32,677 bases of DNA. Source: an uncultured Faecalibacterium sp. Its GTDB lineage: Bacteria; Bacillota; Clostridia; Oscillospirales; Ruminococcaceae. Below are positions 24,161 through 31,838 of the stretch, piece by piece (position 1 is the stretch's first letter; every line of letters begins with the position of its first letter). The notes below the pieces were generated by a model, which had not been told where the DNA came from, ran no database searches, and saw only the letters and a list, made by a program, of their open reading frames with translations. Where the stretch lies: the NCBI GenBank assembly GCA_934539245.1, contig CAKTCK010000019.1:1-32677 (forward strand), read 5' to 3'. The position numbers and the translations under genes were made by a program.

Positions 24161-25498
24161 ATGGCGATCCGAATCGAGCAGGTGGATGCCGGCAGCGAGG
24201 CCGAGGCTCTTGGCCTTGTCCCCGGAGACGAGCTGCTGAGCGTGGACGACAACGAGCTGAACGACTCGCTGGACTACGATTTTTATACCGACAGCAGCAA
24301 CTTCCACCTGAAGGCCCGGGTGGCAGACGGCATCCGGGAGTGGGAGGTGCAGCGGCCGCAGCGCGGTCCCTTCGGCTGTAGCTTCAAGACCTATCTGGGC
24401 GATGCAAAGCATACCTGCTCGAACCACTGCATGTTCTGCTTCATTGACCAGATGCCCCCCGGTATGCGCGAGAGCCTGTATTTTAAGGATGATGACGAGC
24501 GGCTGAGCTTTTTGTTCGGCAACTACATCACCATGACCAATATGCAGGATCACGAGATCGACCGCATCATCAAGATGCACATCTCCCCTATCAATATCTC
24601 GGTGCACACCACCAACCCCCAGCTGCGGGTGCGGATGCTGGCCAATAAGCGCGGCGGCGAGGTGCTCAAGTACCTGCCCCGTCTGGTGGAGGGCGGCATT
24701 GCCGTCAACTGTCAGCTGGTGCTCTGCCGCGGCGTGAACGACGGCGACGAGCTGCGCCGCACCCTTGCCGACCTGCTGGAACTGACCCCTATGGTGCAAA
24801 GCATTGCAGCGGTGCCCTGCGGCATTACGGATTACCGCAAAAATCTGTACCCGCAGGTGCCCTACGATGCAAAGACCAGTGCCGAAGTCATCGACATTAT
24901 GGAAGAATTCGGCGATGAATGCAAACGCCGCCACGGCAAGCGCATCATCTACCCCAGCGATGAATGGTACCTCAAGGCAGGCCGTCCCATCCCTGCGGCG
25001 GCGTTCTACGAGGACTACGACCAGCTGGAAAACGGTGTGGGTATGTTGCGCCTGTTCGAGGAAGAATTTCTGGCAGAGCTGGACAAGCCCCACCGGGTCT
25101 ACGGCACCAAGGAGCTGGACGTGGTCACCGGCACCATGGCAGCGCCCCTCATCACCCGCATGATGGAGGAGCTGCACCGGCAGTACCCCATGATCACTGT
25201 GCACGTCCACACCATTCAGAACCGCTTTTTCGGCGGCAACGTGGGTGTGACCGGCCTGATCACCGCCACCGATATCATTGCCCAGTGCGCCGGCAGACTT
25301 GCCACAAAAACGCTGGGCATCCCGGCTGTGATGCTGCGGGAGGAAAAGGATACCTTCCTTGACGATATCACGGTAGAGCAGCTGGGTCAGAAGCTGGGCG
25401 TAAAGGTGGAGGTGCTGCCCACGACAGGCGGGGACGAAGCCCGCGCTCTGCTGCGCAGCGGCCTGCACATTGCCCGCAGAAGAAAGAGCGGCAGCTGA
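24161..25498 (+). CDS. DUF512 radical-SAM-like protein with N-terminal PDZ domain
   Basis: The protein has 445 residues. The start at 24161 is preferred over ATG 24155 because AAGGAGG (24145-24151) is nine bases away rather than three. The N-terminal PDZ-like part (about 1-60) reads AEALGLVPGDELLSVDDNEL. A cysteine motif CSNHCMFC (86-93) has radical-SAM CxxxCxxC spacing, followed by FIDQMPPGMRESLYFKDDD and a barrel. The C-terminal DUF512 part has GTKELDVVTGTMAAP and NRFFGGNVGVTGLITATDI. No function is established for the family. It sits immediately before der, a common neighbour in Firmicutes. Confidence 0.9.
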   Translation: MAIRIEQVDAGSEAEALGLVPGDELLSVDDNELNDSLDYDFYTDSSNFHLKARVADGIREWEVQRPQRGPFGCSFKTYLGDAKHTCSNHCMFCFIDQMPPGMRESLYFKDDDERLSFLFGNYITMTNMQDHEIDRIIKMHISPINISVHTTNPQLRVRMLANKRGGEVLKYLPRLVEGGIAVNCQLVLCRGVNDGDELRRTLADLLELTPMVQSIAAVPCGITDYRKNLYPQVPYDAKTSAEVIDIMEEFGDECKRRHGKRIIYPSDEWYLKAGRPIPAAAFYEDYDQLENGVGMLRLFEEEFLAELDKPHRVYGTKELDVVTGTMAAPLITRMMEELHRQYPMITVHVHTIQNRFFGGNVGVTGLITATDIIAQCAGRLATKTLGIPAVMLREEKDTFLDDITVEQLGQKLGVKVEVLPTTGGDEARALLRSGLHIARRRKSGS

Positions 25499-25548
25499 TA
25501 ACGCCATTTTTATTGTATTTTACCCCTTTTAAGAAAGGAGGAGACCCC

Positions 25549-26892
25549 ATGAGCAAACCGATCGTAGCAGTGGTGGGCCGCCCCAACGTGGGCAAATCCA
25601 CCCTGTTCAATAAGCTGTGCGGCCAGCGCCTTGCCATTGTGGAGGATACCCCGGGCATTACCCGCGACCGCATTTTTGCCAACTGCGAGTGGAACGGCCA
25701 CGAGTTTTTGCTGGTGGATACCGGCGGCATTGAGCCCAAGGCCACCGAGGGCATTCTGGCACACATGCGCGAGCAGGCACAGATTGCCATTGACACTGCC
25801 GACTGCATCATCATGGTCACGGACGTGCGCAACGGCCTGACCGCAGCCGACGAGGATGTGGCACACATGCTGCGCCGCAGTCACAAGCCCATCATTCTTG
25901 CCGTGAACAAGTGCGACAAGGTGGGCGAAGCTCCCATGGAACTGTACGAGTTCTACAACCTCGGTTTTGACGAGGTGATGCCCATTTCTTCCGTGCATGG
26001 TCACGGTACGGGCGACCTGCTGGACGCCGTGTGCGCCCATCTGGACTTCAGCGAGACCGTGGTGGAGGAGGATCGTATCCCCGTTGCCATCATCGGCCGC
26101 CCCAACGTGGGCAAGTCCAGCCTGACCAACCGCATTCTGGGCGAGAACCGCATGATCGTTGCCAACGAGGCCGGCACCACCCGCGATGCCATCGACACCC
26201 CGGTGGACAACGCCTACGGCAAGTTCATCTTTACCGATACCGCTGGTCTGCGCAAGCGCAGCAACATCAGCGATGGTCTGGAGCGCTACATGGTGGTGCG
26301 CGCATTGGCTGCTGTGGAGCGCAGCCGCGTGGCGCTGATCCTTGTGGATGCCACCGTCGGCTTTACCGAGCAGGACAGCAAGGTGGCTGGCTACGCCCAC
26401 GAGCAGGGCAAGGCCTGTATCATCGTGGTGAACAAGTGGGATGCCGTGGAAGGCAAGGAGACCAATACCATGGAGCTGCAGCGCCGCGGCTATGCCGAGT
26501 GCTTCAGCTTTATGGGCTATGCACCCATCATCTTCATCTCTGCCCAGACCGGCTACAACGTGAACAAGCTGATGCAGCTGATCCGGGATGTGGACGCCGA
26601 GAACGGTGCCCGCGTGCCCACCGGCGTGCTGAACGAGATGCTGGCCCGCGCTACCGCCCGGATGCAGCCCCCCAGCGACAAGGGCCGCCGCCTGAAGATC
26701 TACTATCTGACGCAGGCCTCTACCCGTCCCCCAACGTTCGTGGCCTTCGTGAACGCAAAGCACCTGTTCCACTTCAGCTATCAGCGGTATCTTATCAACC
26801 AGATCCGCGAAAACTTTGGTCTGGAGCATACGCCCATCCGTCTGGTCGTGCGGGAGCGCGGTTCCGGCGAGGTGGGTGCCAAGGACGTATAA
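25549..26892 (+). CDS. der: Ribosome-assembly GTPase Der (EngA)
   Basis: The protein has 447 residues with two tandem GTPase domains and a C-terminal KH-like domain, acting in 50S subunit assembly. The first G1 motif GRPNVGKST is at 10-18 with DTPGITRDR and VNKCD. The second, GRPNVGKSS, begins near 183 with AGTTRDAIDT and VNKWDAVEG. The C-terminal part contains RRLKIYYLTQASTRPPTFV, typical of the KH domain. The start at 25549 follows AAAGGAGG by seven bases. plsY follows after 18 bases. Confidence 0.97.
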   Translation: MSKPIVAVVGRPNVGKSTLFNKLCGQRLAIVEDTPGITRDRIFANCEWNGHEFLLVDTGGIEPKATEGILAHMREQAQIAIDTADCIIMVTDVRNGLTAADEDVAHMLRRSHKPIILAVNKCDKVGEAPMELYEFYNLGFDEVMPISSVHGHGTGDLLDAVCAHLDFSETVVEEDRIPVAIIGRPNVGKSSLTNRILGENRMIVANEAGTTRDAIDTPVDNAYGKFIFTDTAGLRKRSNISDGLERYMVVRALAAVERSRVALILVDATVGFTEQDSKVAGYAHEQGKACIIVVNKWDAVEGKETNTMELQRRGYAECFSFMGYAPIIFISAQTGYNVNKLMQLIRDVDAENGARVPTGVLNEMLARATARMQPPSDKGRRLKIYYLTQASTRPPTFVAFVNAKHLFHFSYQRYLINQIRENFGLEHTPIRLVVRERGSGEVGAKDV

Positions 26893-26910
26893 CACGTCAG
26901 GGAGGCTCAG

Positions 26911-27573
26911 ATGATGAAATCTGTTCTCATCGCTGTGGTGTCCGCTGTGCAGGCGTATCTGCTGGGCAGCATCGATACCGGTATCCTCGTCAGCAAGTTT
27001 TTGTACCACGATGATGTGCGCAAGTACGGCAGCGGCGCTGCGGGCATGACCAATATGCTGCGCACCTTCGGCAAAAAGGCAGCGGCACTTACCGCTTTCG
27101 GTGATGTGCTCAAGGGCGTGCTGGCCGTGTGCATCGGCCGCTGGCTGTTCACCCTGATGCCGGAGAGCACCACGCTCTCGCCCTATCTTGCGGTGTACCT
27201 TGCCGCCATCTTTGCCATTATCGGCCATTTGAAGCCCCTGTATTTCGGCTTCAAGGGCGGCAAGGGCGTGCTGGTGGCGGGCGGCACCATTCTGGCCATC
27301 CAGCCGGTGCTGATCCCCTTTCTGGCGGTCATCTTTCTGGTCTGCCTGCTGCCTACCGGCATGGTGTCGCTGGGCAGCGTGACCATGGCGGCACTTTACC
27401 CGGTGCTCACCATCCTGTACGGGGTGTTCCGGGGCTACTCTGCCGCCGACCTTACCGTGTGCACCATTGGTTCTGTGATCATGGGCTCGATGGTCATTTA
27501 TATGCACCGCTCCAACATCCAGCGCATCCGCGAGGGCAAGGAGTACCGCTTTGGCCGTCACGGCAAAAAGTAA
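26911..27573 (+). CDS. plsY: Glycerol-3-phosphate acyltransferase PlsY
   Basis: The protein has 220 residues. It transfers acyl groups from acyl-phosphate to glycerol-3-phosphate, the first step of phospholipid synthesis, in the membrane. Several hydrophobic helices are visible. Motifs are AYLLGSIDTGILVSK near 15-29, the glycerol-phosphate loop YGSGAAGMTNMLRTFG near 39-54, and HLKPLYFGFKGGKGV near 106-120. GSIPTG and GSGNPGATN of typical PlsY are varied here as GSIDTG and GSGAAGMTN. GGGAGG precedes the ATG; ATG 26914 is an alternative start. The partner PlsX is not in the window. Confidence 0.92.
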   Translation: MMKSVLIAVVSAVQAYLLGSIDTGILVSKFLYHDDVRKYGSGAAGMTNMLRTFGKKAAALTAFGDVLKGVLAVCIGRWLFTLMPESTTLSPYLAVYLAAIFAIIGHLKPLYFGFKGGKGVLVAGGTILAIQPVLIPFLAVIFLVCLLPTGMVSLGSVTMAALYPVLTILYGVFRGYSAADLTVCTIGSVIMGSMVIYMHRSNIQRIREGKEYRFGRHGKK

Positions 27574-27590
27574 TATCCAAGAGCAATACA

Positions 27591-27630
27591 CCCCGCAGCA
27601 GCTTTCTATCAGCCGCTGCGGGGCGTTTTT
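27591..27630 (+). terminator. Terminator of the der-plsY operon
   Basis: CCCCGCAGC/GCTGCGGGG (27591-27599 with 27615-27623) is followed by CGTTTTT. The stem is strong and the T tract clear. Confidence 0.9.
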
Positions 27631-27723
27631 GTCAGACAGCAGTTGCTGCGGGTCACAGCTTTTCCGTTTTTCCTAAATTCTGTGACGGATTCGAAACATT
27701 TTTGTGAAAGGCTTCCAAGGCAC

Positions 27724-27766
27724 ATTGACAAGTCTGTCCGGTCATGTTATGTTAGTATTGACAAGT
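27724..27766 (+). promoter_or_regulatory. Promoter region with duplicated ATTGACAAGT
   Basis: ATTGACAAGT occurs at 27724-27733 and 27757-27766, exactly 33 bases apart. The first copy supplies TTGACA with TATGTT 17 bases downstream (27748-27753). The second TTGACA has no good -10 at 17 bases; TATATT is 23 bases away. The sequence serves the secreted protein gene at 27835. Confidence 0.55.
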
Positions 27767-27834
27767 TAGCACTTGATGAAGCATCCTATATTCTGTTTCA
27801 CCATGCCGCAGCTGCGGCCAGAAAGGATAAAACC

Positions 27835-28308
27835 ATGACCACTGCCTTAAAACGTATCGGCGCTGCCCTGCTGACGCTGCTGATGTTCTGTATGCTCACA
27901 CTGGGCGCTTCTGCCGCCGCGAACACCCCCGTTGGGGTCAAATTCTGGAAGGAAAAGTCCGATAAGGAATCCATGGCCAATTCTGGCATTGATTCCGACC
28001 GCGAGGCTACCCTTACCCGCCAGTCCAACGGCACCTACACCCTGACGCTCCCCGTTAAGCAGGTGACTAAGCTCAATGTGACCGGCTGTCTGACCGGTCT
28101 GACCATCGGTGATGTGACCTACACCGGCACCCTGACCGGCGATATTGAAAAGGGCAACGGCATCCTGACCATCAAAAATCTGCCCGCTTCGGTGCTGACC
28201 GGCAGCGATGTGAACAAGGCTCTGACCGTGACCTGCAACATCCAGATGGATCTGAGCCTGCTGGGTGAGATCAACACCACCGCCCGGATGTGCATCTGGG
28301 TAAAATAA
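27835..28308 (+). CDS. Small secreted protein with NEAT-like beta domain
   Basis: The protein has 157 residues. The start at 27835 has AAAGGA upstream; a longer frame reads through the promoter. The signal peptide is MTTALKRIGAALLTLLMFCM plus LTLGASA, cleaved near residue 27. The mature part is a single beta-rich domain: VGVKFWKEKSDKESMANSG then SNGTYTLTLPVKQV and CLTGLTIGDVTYTG. The Lys-Ser-Met-Ala-Asn segment followed by alternating strands resembles NEAT domains, which bind haem or related ligands. There is no sortase signal, lipobox or membrane anchor, so it should be released. Three cysteines remain in the mature chain. The NEAT assignment is by pattern only. Confidence 0.6.
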   Translation: MTTALKRIGAALLTLLMFCMLTLGASAAANTPVGVKFWKEKSDKESMANSGIDSDREATLTRQSNGTYTLTLPVKQVTKLNVTGCLTGLTIGDVTYTGTLTGDIEKGNGILTIKNLPASVLTGSDVNKALTVTCNIQMDLSLLGEINTTARMCIWVK

Positions 28309-28318
28309 GCCGCACGAT

Positions 28319-28352
28319 AAAAAGCGCCGTTCCATCCGGGACGGCGCTTTTT
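28319..28352. terminator. Bidirectional terminator between convergent genes
   Basis: AAAAGCGCCGT with its complement forms a long stem (28319-28333 with 28338-28352, one G-U). T runs lie on both strands. It serves the secreted protein gene and the convergent small gene. Confidence 0.85.
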
Positions 28353-28357
28353 GCTGT

Positions 28358-28564
28358 TTAGTAATCGATGTGCTTTTCCACAAAATCGGTGGCCATCTTA
28401 TCCAGCTGCATCACCGCATTTTCTGCGCCCTTCATCACCTTGCGCACATTGCGGCGCATCTGGCGCTTGCTCTGGGTGGCCATCATGGCACCGGCAGCCC
28501 CAAGGGCTGCACCGGCGGCCATACCCACTACCATGCCTGCGGCGGAATTTTCTCGCTGTTTCAT
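28358..28564 (-). CDS. Small glycine-zipper (YtxH-like) protein
   Basis: The protein has 68 residues. A glycine/alanine-rich hydrophobic stretch (GMVVGMAAGAALGAAGAMMA, residues 10-29) resembles YtxH-type or glycine-zipper membrane segments. A basic helix (KRQMRRNVRKVMKGAENAV) and an amphipathic end follow. AAAGGAG precedes the ATG. Homologous small proteins are common in Firmicutes and linked to stress in some, but no function is established. It is convergent with the secreted protein gene and divergent from the pyridoxamine kinase gene. Confidence 0.75.
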   Translation of the reverse strand: MKQRENSAAGMVVGMAAGAALGAAGAMMATQSKRQMRRNVRKVMKGAENAVMQLDKMATDFVEKHIDY

Positions 28565-28660
28565 CCTGAATTTCTCCTTTCAGCTTGTCATGACAGGGCT
28601 TGCAGTGCTATTATTTCCGTAAAAGAATCTGGTATACGCTTTTTTTATGCAGCAATTTGT

Positions 28661-28668
28661 GGTATACT
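28661..28668 (+). promoter_or_regulatory. Extended -10 promoter of the pdxK-trmL pair
   Basis: TGGTATACT gives an extended -10 (TATACT at 28663-28668). No convincing -35 sits 17 bases upstream. A similar GGTATAC lies 30 bases earlier (28631-28637). Confidence 0.45.
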
Positions 28669-28728
28669 GTTGTATGATGCTTTTTATAGGCCGCTGCACG
28701 CGGCTTTTCGGCAAGGAGGTTTTCCTAT

Positions 28729-29577
28729 TTGCAAAAACCCGTTGAACCAAAAAAGATCCTTTGCATCCACGACCTGTCCGGCGTGGGGCGGTGCAGCCTT
28801 GCAGTGATCCTACCCGTGCTGTCAGTCATGGGCTTTCAGCCGGTGGCACTGCCCACGGTGGTGCTTTCCACCCACACCGGCGGCCTTGGCACCCCCGCCC
28901 GGATGGACGGCAGCGCCTACGGCATGGCCGCGCTGGAGCACTATCAGACGCTTGGACTGCAATTTGATTGTATCTATACCGGCTATCTGGGCGGCGAGGC
29001 ACAGGTAGCGCTGGCTGAAAAAGCCTTTACCCTATGGCCTGCCGCCTACAAGGTGGTAGACCCCGTGATGGGCGATAACGGCAAGGCCTATTCCACCGTC
29101 ACCCCGGCGCTGGTCGAACGCATCCGCAGCCTGTGCCGCGCGGCAGACCTGATTTTGCCCAACTACACCGAAGCGCAGCTGCTTTTGCAACAGCAGCCCG
29201 TCACCGATGAGCTGGATGATGCCGCCGCGCAGGCGCTGGCAGATGCCCTGCAGCCGCTGGCCCCCAACGCGGTGGTCACCGGCCTGCCGCTGGGCAAGTA
29301 CATCGGCTGTGCCGGTACCGGTGCAGACCGCTTCGTCATCAAAAAGCTGCATATCAGCCGCAGCTTCCCCGGCACGGGGGATCTGTACGGTGCTGTGCTC
29401 ATCGGCTCGCTGCTGCAGGGCAATGCCCTGAGCGCCGCTGCCGATAACGCTGCGGAGTTTGTTTCGCTGGCCATTCAGGGCACGCCCTATACGCAGGACA
29501 CCCGCTTCGGCGTGTGGTTCGAGCCGCTGCTGCCCCGCCTGTGCCCCCTGCGGGAGGAACCGGAGGGCATTTTATGA
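28729..29577 (+). CDS. pdxK: Pyridoxamine/pyridoxal kinase, TTG start
   Basis: The protein has 282 residues. It phosphorylates pyridoxal, pyridoxamine or pyridoxine in vitamin B6 salvage. The start is TTG, nine bases after AAGGAGG; no in-frame ATG is near. Ribokinase-fold marks are ILCIHDLSGVGRCSLAV (near 8-24), STHTGGLGTPARMD, DPVMGDNGKAY (near 105) and the catalytic FPGTGDLYGAVLIG (near 213-226). It overlaps trmL through ATGA, so the two are coupled. Confidence 0.9.
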   Translation: MQKPVEPKKILCIHDLSGVGRCSLAVILPVLSVMGFQPVALPTVVLSTHTGGLGTPARMDGSAYGMAALEHYQTLGLQFDCIYTGYLGGEAQVALAEKAFTLWPAAYKVVDPVMGDNGKAYSTVTPALVERIRSLCRAADLILPNYTEAQLLLQQQPVTDELDDAAAQALADALQPLAPNAVVTGLPLGKYIGCAGTGADRFVIKKLHISRSFPGTGDLYGAVLIGSLLQGNALSAAADNAAEFVSLAIQGTPYTQDTRFGVWFEPLLPRLCPLREEPEGIL

Positions 29578-30080
29578 TGGACAAGCCGACTTTGAATATC
29601 GTTCTGGTAGAGCCCCGCATCCCCCAGAACACCGGCAACGTGGCGCGTACCTGCGCCTGCACGGCCTGCCGTCTGCATCTGGTGGGGCCCATGGGCTTTG
29701 CCATTGACGACAAAAAACTCAAGCACGCCGGGCTGGATTACTGGCACTATCTGGACATTACCTACTACGACGGCCTTGCGGACTTTTTTGCCCGCAACAA
29801 CGGCCCCTACTACTACTTTACTACCAAGGCACCCCAGCGCTACACCGACGTACAATACCCGGACGGAGCTTATCTGGTGTTTGGCCGCGAGGATGCCGGT
29901 CTGCCGGAGGCGCTGCTTGCGGAAAATCAGGAGCACTGTATTCGGATGCCCATGCGGGACACCTGCCGCAGCCTGAACCTTTCCAACAGTGTGGCTGTGG
30001 GCGTGTACGAGGTGCTGCGGCAGTGGGATTTCCCGGAGCTGCTGGATCACGGCCACCTACGAGATTATGAATGGAAATGA
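29574..30080 (+). CDS. trmL: tRNA (cytidine/uridine-34 2'-O)-methyltransferase TrmL
   Basis: The protein has 168 residues and is a SPOUT methyltransferase that methylates the wobble ribose of certain tRNA-Leu species. Family marks are NIVLVEPRIPQNTGNVARTC (near 8-27), LVGPMGFAIDDKKLKHAGLDYW, VFGREDAGLPEALL and the knot end RSLNLSNSVAVGVYE. GGAGG at 29562-29566 is inside pdxK, seven bases from ATG 29574; ATG 29577 is an alternative. The degV gene begins eight bases beyond its stop. Confidence 0.95.
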   Translation: MMDKPTLNIVLVEPRIPQNTGNVARTCACTACRLHLVGPMGFAIDDKKLKHAGLDYWHYLDITYYDGLADFFARNNGPYYYFTTKAPQRYTDVQYPDGAYLVFGREDAGLPEALLAENQEHCIRMPMRDTCRSLNLSNSVAVGVYEVLRQWDFPELLDHGHLRDYEWK

Positions 30081-30088
30081 GGGACACT

Positions 30089-30961
30089 ATGAGCAAGATC
30101 GCAATTCTGACCGATTCCTCCTGCGATATCCCGCAGGAGATGGCCGAAAAGTACGGCATTGATATCATGAGTTTCCACATCCTGCTGGATGATGTGGACT
30201 ATGTTGAGCGTGTAGACTGTACCAACACCGAATTCTACGATAAGATGCGTGCGGCAAAGGGTGTGCCCTCTACCGCCGCCATCACGCCTATCCAGTTCTG
30301 TGAAAAATACTGCCAGTATGTGGACGAGGGCTATACCGATGTGATCCATGTGCCCATCAACAAGTCCGGCTCCTCCACCTACAACAACGCCCTGATGGCA
30401 CAGGGTATGCTGCGGGAGGAGCGCCCGGAGCACCATTTGAACATCCATCTGCTGGACCCCCACACCTATTCTATGGTGTTCGGCTGGTACCTGTGCGAGA
30501 TGGCACGCAAGCTGCAGAACGGCGCAGAGATTCGCCACGTCATCCACGAGTTTGAGCGGCAGATGAACTGCATGGAGATCGTGCTGGGGCCTTACAGCCT
30601 GAAGCAGATGAAAAAGAGCGGCCGCATCTCTGCCGCCGCAGCCGTCATGGGCGAGCTGATGGGTATCCGTCCCATCATTACCCTGATCGACGGCAAGACC
30701 AAGGTGGAGGCCAAGGTGCGCGGCGATGATAAGGTCGTTCCCGCCATGGTGGACTTGTGCCAGAAGCGTGCCGGGGATGTGGAGGATTTCGAGTATATGA
30801 TCGGCCACACCAACATCCCGCAGGCCGCAGATCTGGAAAAGGCCTGCCGCAAGGCCTTTGGCAAGCCGCCGCTGGCCGTATTTGAGCTGGGCGGTGTGGT
30901 CTCTGCCAACACCGGCCCCGATACCGTGGCGTTGGTTTACACCGGCCACCCCAGAGGGTAA
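30089..30961 (+). CDS. DegV-family fatty-acid-binding protein
   Basis: The protein has 290 residues. DegV/FakB-type proteins bind single fatty acids and can present them to a fatty acid kinase. The motifs are ILTDSSCDIPQEMAEKYGID near the N-terminus, PSTAAITPIQF near 62-72 and HVPINKSGSSTYNNALMA near 88-105, all lining the ligand pocket. The C-terminal half has IVLGPYSLKQMKKSGRIS and ends near FELGGVVSANTGPDTVALVY. The start at 30089 is preferred over 30071 because GAGGGACACT precedes it. The kinase FakA is not in the window. Confidence 0.9.
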   Translation: MSKIAILTDSSCDIPQEMAEKYGIDIMSFHILLDDVDYVERVDCTNTEFYDKMRAAKGVPSTAAITPIQFCEKYCQYVDEGYTDVIHVPINKSGSSTYNNALMAQGMLREERPEHHLNIHLLDPHTYSMVFGWYLCEMARKLQNGAEIRHVIHEFERQMNCMEIVLGPYSLKQMKKSGRISAAAAVMGELMGIRPIITLIDGKTKVEAKVRGDDKVVPAMVDLCQKRAGDVEDFEYMIGHTNIPQAADLEKACRKAFGKPPLAVFELGGVVSANTGPDTVALVYTGHPRG

Positions 30962-31025
30962 AACCATCTGGAATGGCCGCCGCTGCGCTCTGGCCATATT
31001 CAGCGGAATCATTATTTGAATTTTC

Positions 31026-31067
31026 GGAATACCGGAGTGTCTGCGGACACTCCGGTATTCCATTTTT
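31026..31067 (+). terminator. Terminator of degV gene
   Basis: A perfect 16-base-pair stem (31026-31041 with 31046-31061), a four-base loop and a following TTTTT. Confidence 0.95.
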
Positions 31068-31121
31068 ACATGAATATGCCCAGAGCAGTGCGGAGGGCAA
31101 GTTTCAATCCTCCTCTTCCCA

Positions 31122-31150
31122 TTGCATTCCGTCCGATTTTGTGATATACT
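31122..31150 (+). promoter_or_regulatory. Promoter of the queT operon
   Basis: TTGCAT (31122-31127), 17 bases and TATACT (31145-31150). Transcription would start near 31157, giving a leader of about 140 bases that contains the riboswitch. Confidence 0.8.
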
Positions 31151-31190
31151 CCCTTCTGCTGTGCTTTTTTGTACAGTATCCTCAAAGAGC

Positions 31191-31290
31191 AACTTAGGAT
31201 TTTAGGCTCCCCGGTGCCACTCGAGCGGTGCCGGGCAAAACCCACAGGAGCTGGCGGTTCCTGTGCGGTCAAAATCAAACCGCTGGAGTA
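31191..31290 (+). promoter_or_regulatory. preQ1-III-type riboswitch upstream of queT
   Basis: The leader between promoter and queT is highly structured. A 9-base-pair stem (31210-31218 with 31227-31235) includes two G-U pairs. CACAGGA pairs with TCCTGTG (31243-31249 with 31259-31265). GCGGT (31265-31269) pairs with ACCGC (31279-31283), next to the Shine-Dalgarno GGAG at 31285-31288. GCGGTT at 31254-31259 competes for the same ACCGC. preQ1-III riboswitches are known mainly from Ruminococcaceae, precede queT and act on the ribosome binding site through a pseudoknot. The class is assigned from context, length and architecture, not from a covariance search. Confidence 0.8.
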
Positions 31291-31295
31291 TTATC

Positions 31296-31823
31296 ATGAA
31301 TCAGAATTCTTCCGTCCGTAAGCTGGTGCACTGCGGTGTAGTGGCAGCCATCTATGTGGTGCTGTGTCTGGCATTGCAGCCCCTCTCCTATGGTGCTGTG
31401 CAGGTGCGCGTGGCCGAGGCTCTGTGCCTGCTGCCCGTGTTCGGTGCAGAGTACATCGTGGGCGTGGTGCTGGGCTGCTTCCTTGCAAACCTGCTGGGCT
31501 CCACCATCGTGGATGTGATCTTTGGCACGCTGGCCACCCTGCTGGCCTGTCTGGTCACCTACAAGCTGCGCAATGTGCGCTTCAAGGGTCTGGCCATTGC
31601 CGCCAGCCTGCCCCCGGTGCTGTTCAACGCGGTGATTATCGGCATTGAAATTGCTGTGATGTTCCCGGATCCCACGTCCAGCGCACCCATCTGGCTGGCC
31701 TGCATCACCAACGGCATCTCGGTTGGCATCGGCGAGCTGATCAGCTGCACCGTGCTGGGCGTTGTGCTGGTAAAGCTGATTGAGAGCAACGCCGCACTGC
31801 GCAAGGTATTTGCGGCGGAATAA
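31296..31823 (+). CDS. queT: QueT-family queuosine-precursor transporter (ECF S component)
   Basis: The protein has 175 residues. It is the membrane substrate-binding part of an energy-coupling-factor transporter for queuosine precursors such as preQ1. Five to six hydrophobic helices are visible. Family text includes VVAAIYVVLCLALQPLSYGA near 14-33 and QVRVAEALCLLPVFG near 35-49. The start at 31296 follows GGAG by seven bases. The ECF energising module is not in the window. The riboswitch-like leader supports the assignment. A HAD phosphatase gene follows after 15 bases. Confidence 0.92.
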   Translation: MNQNSSVRKLVHCGVVAAIYVVLCLALQPLSYGAVQVRVAEALCLLPVFGAEYIVGVVLGCFLANLLGSTIVDVIFGTLATLLACLVTYKLRNVRFKGLAIAASLPPVLFNAVIIGIEIAVMFPDPTSSAPIWLACITNGISVGIGELISCTVLGVVLVKLIESNAALRKVFAAE

Positions 31824-31838
31824 CACAAGGAGGTTTCC

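Noticed and set aside
25510..27591. A 693-codon open frame on the minus strand opposite der and plsY
   Set aside because: It is a shadow of high-GC codon usage in two clear genes. It has no ribosome site and its translation looks like low-complexity antisense.
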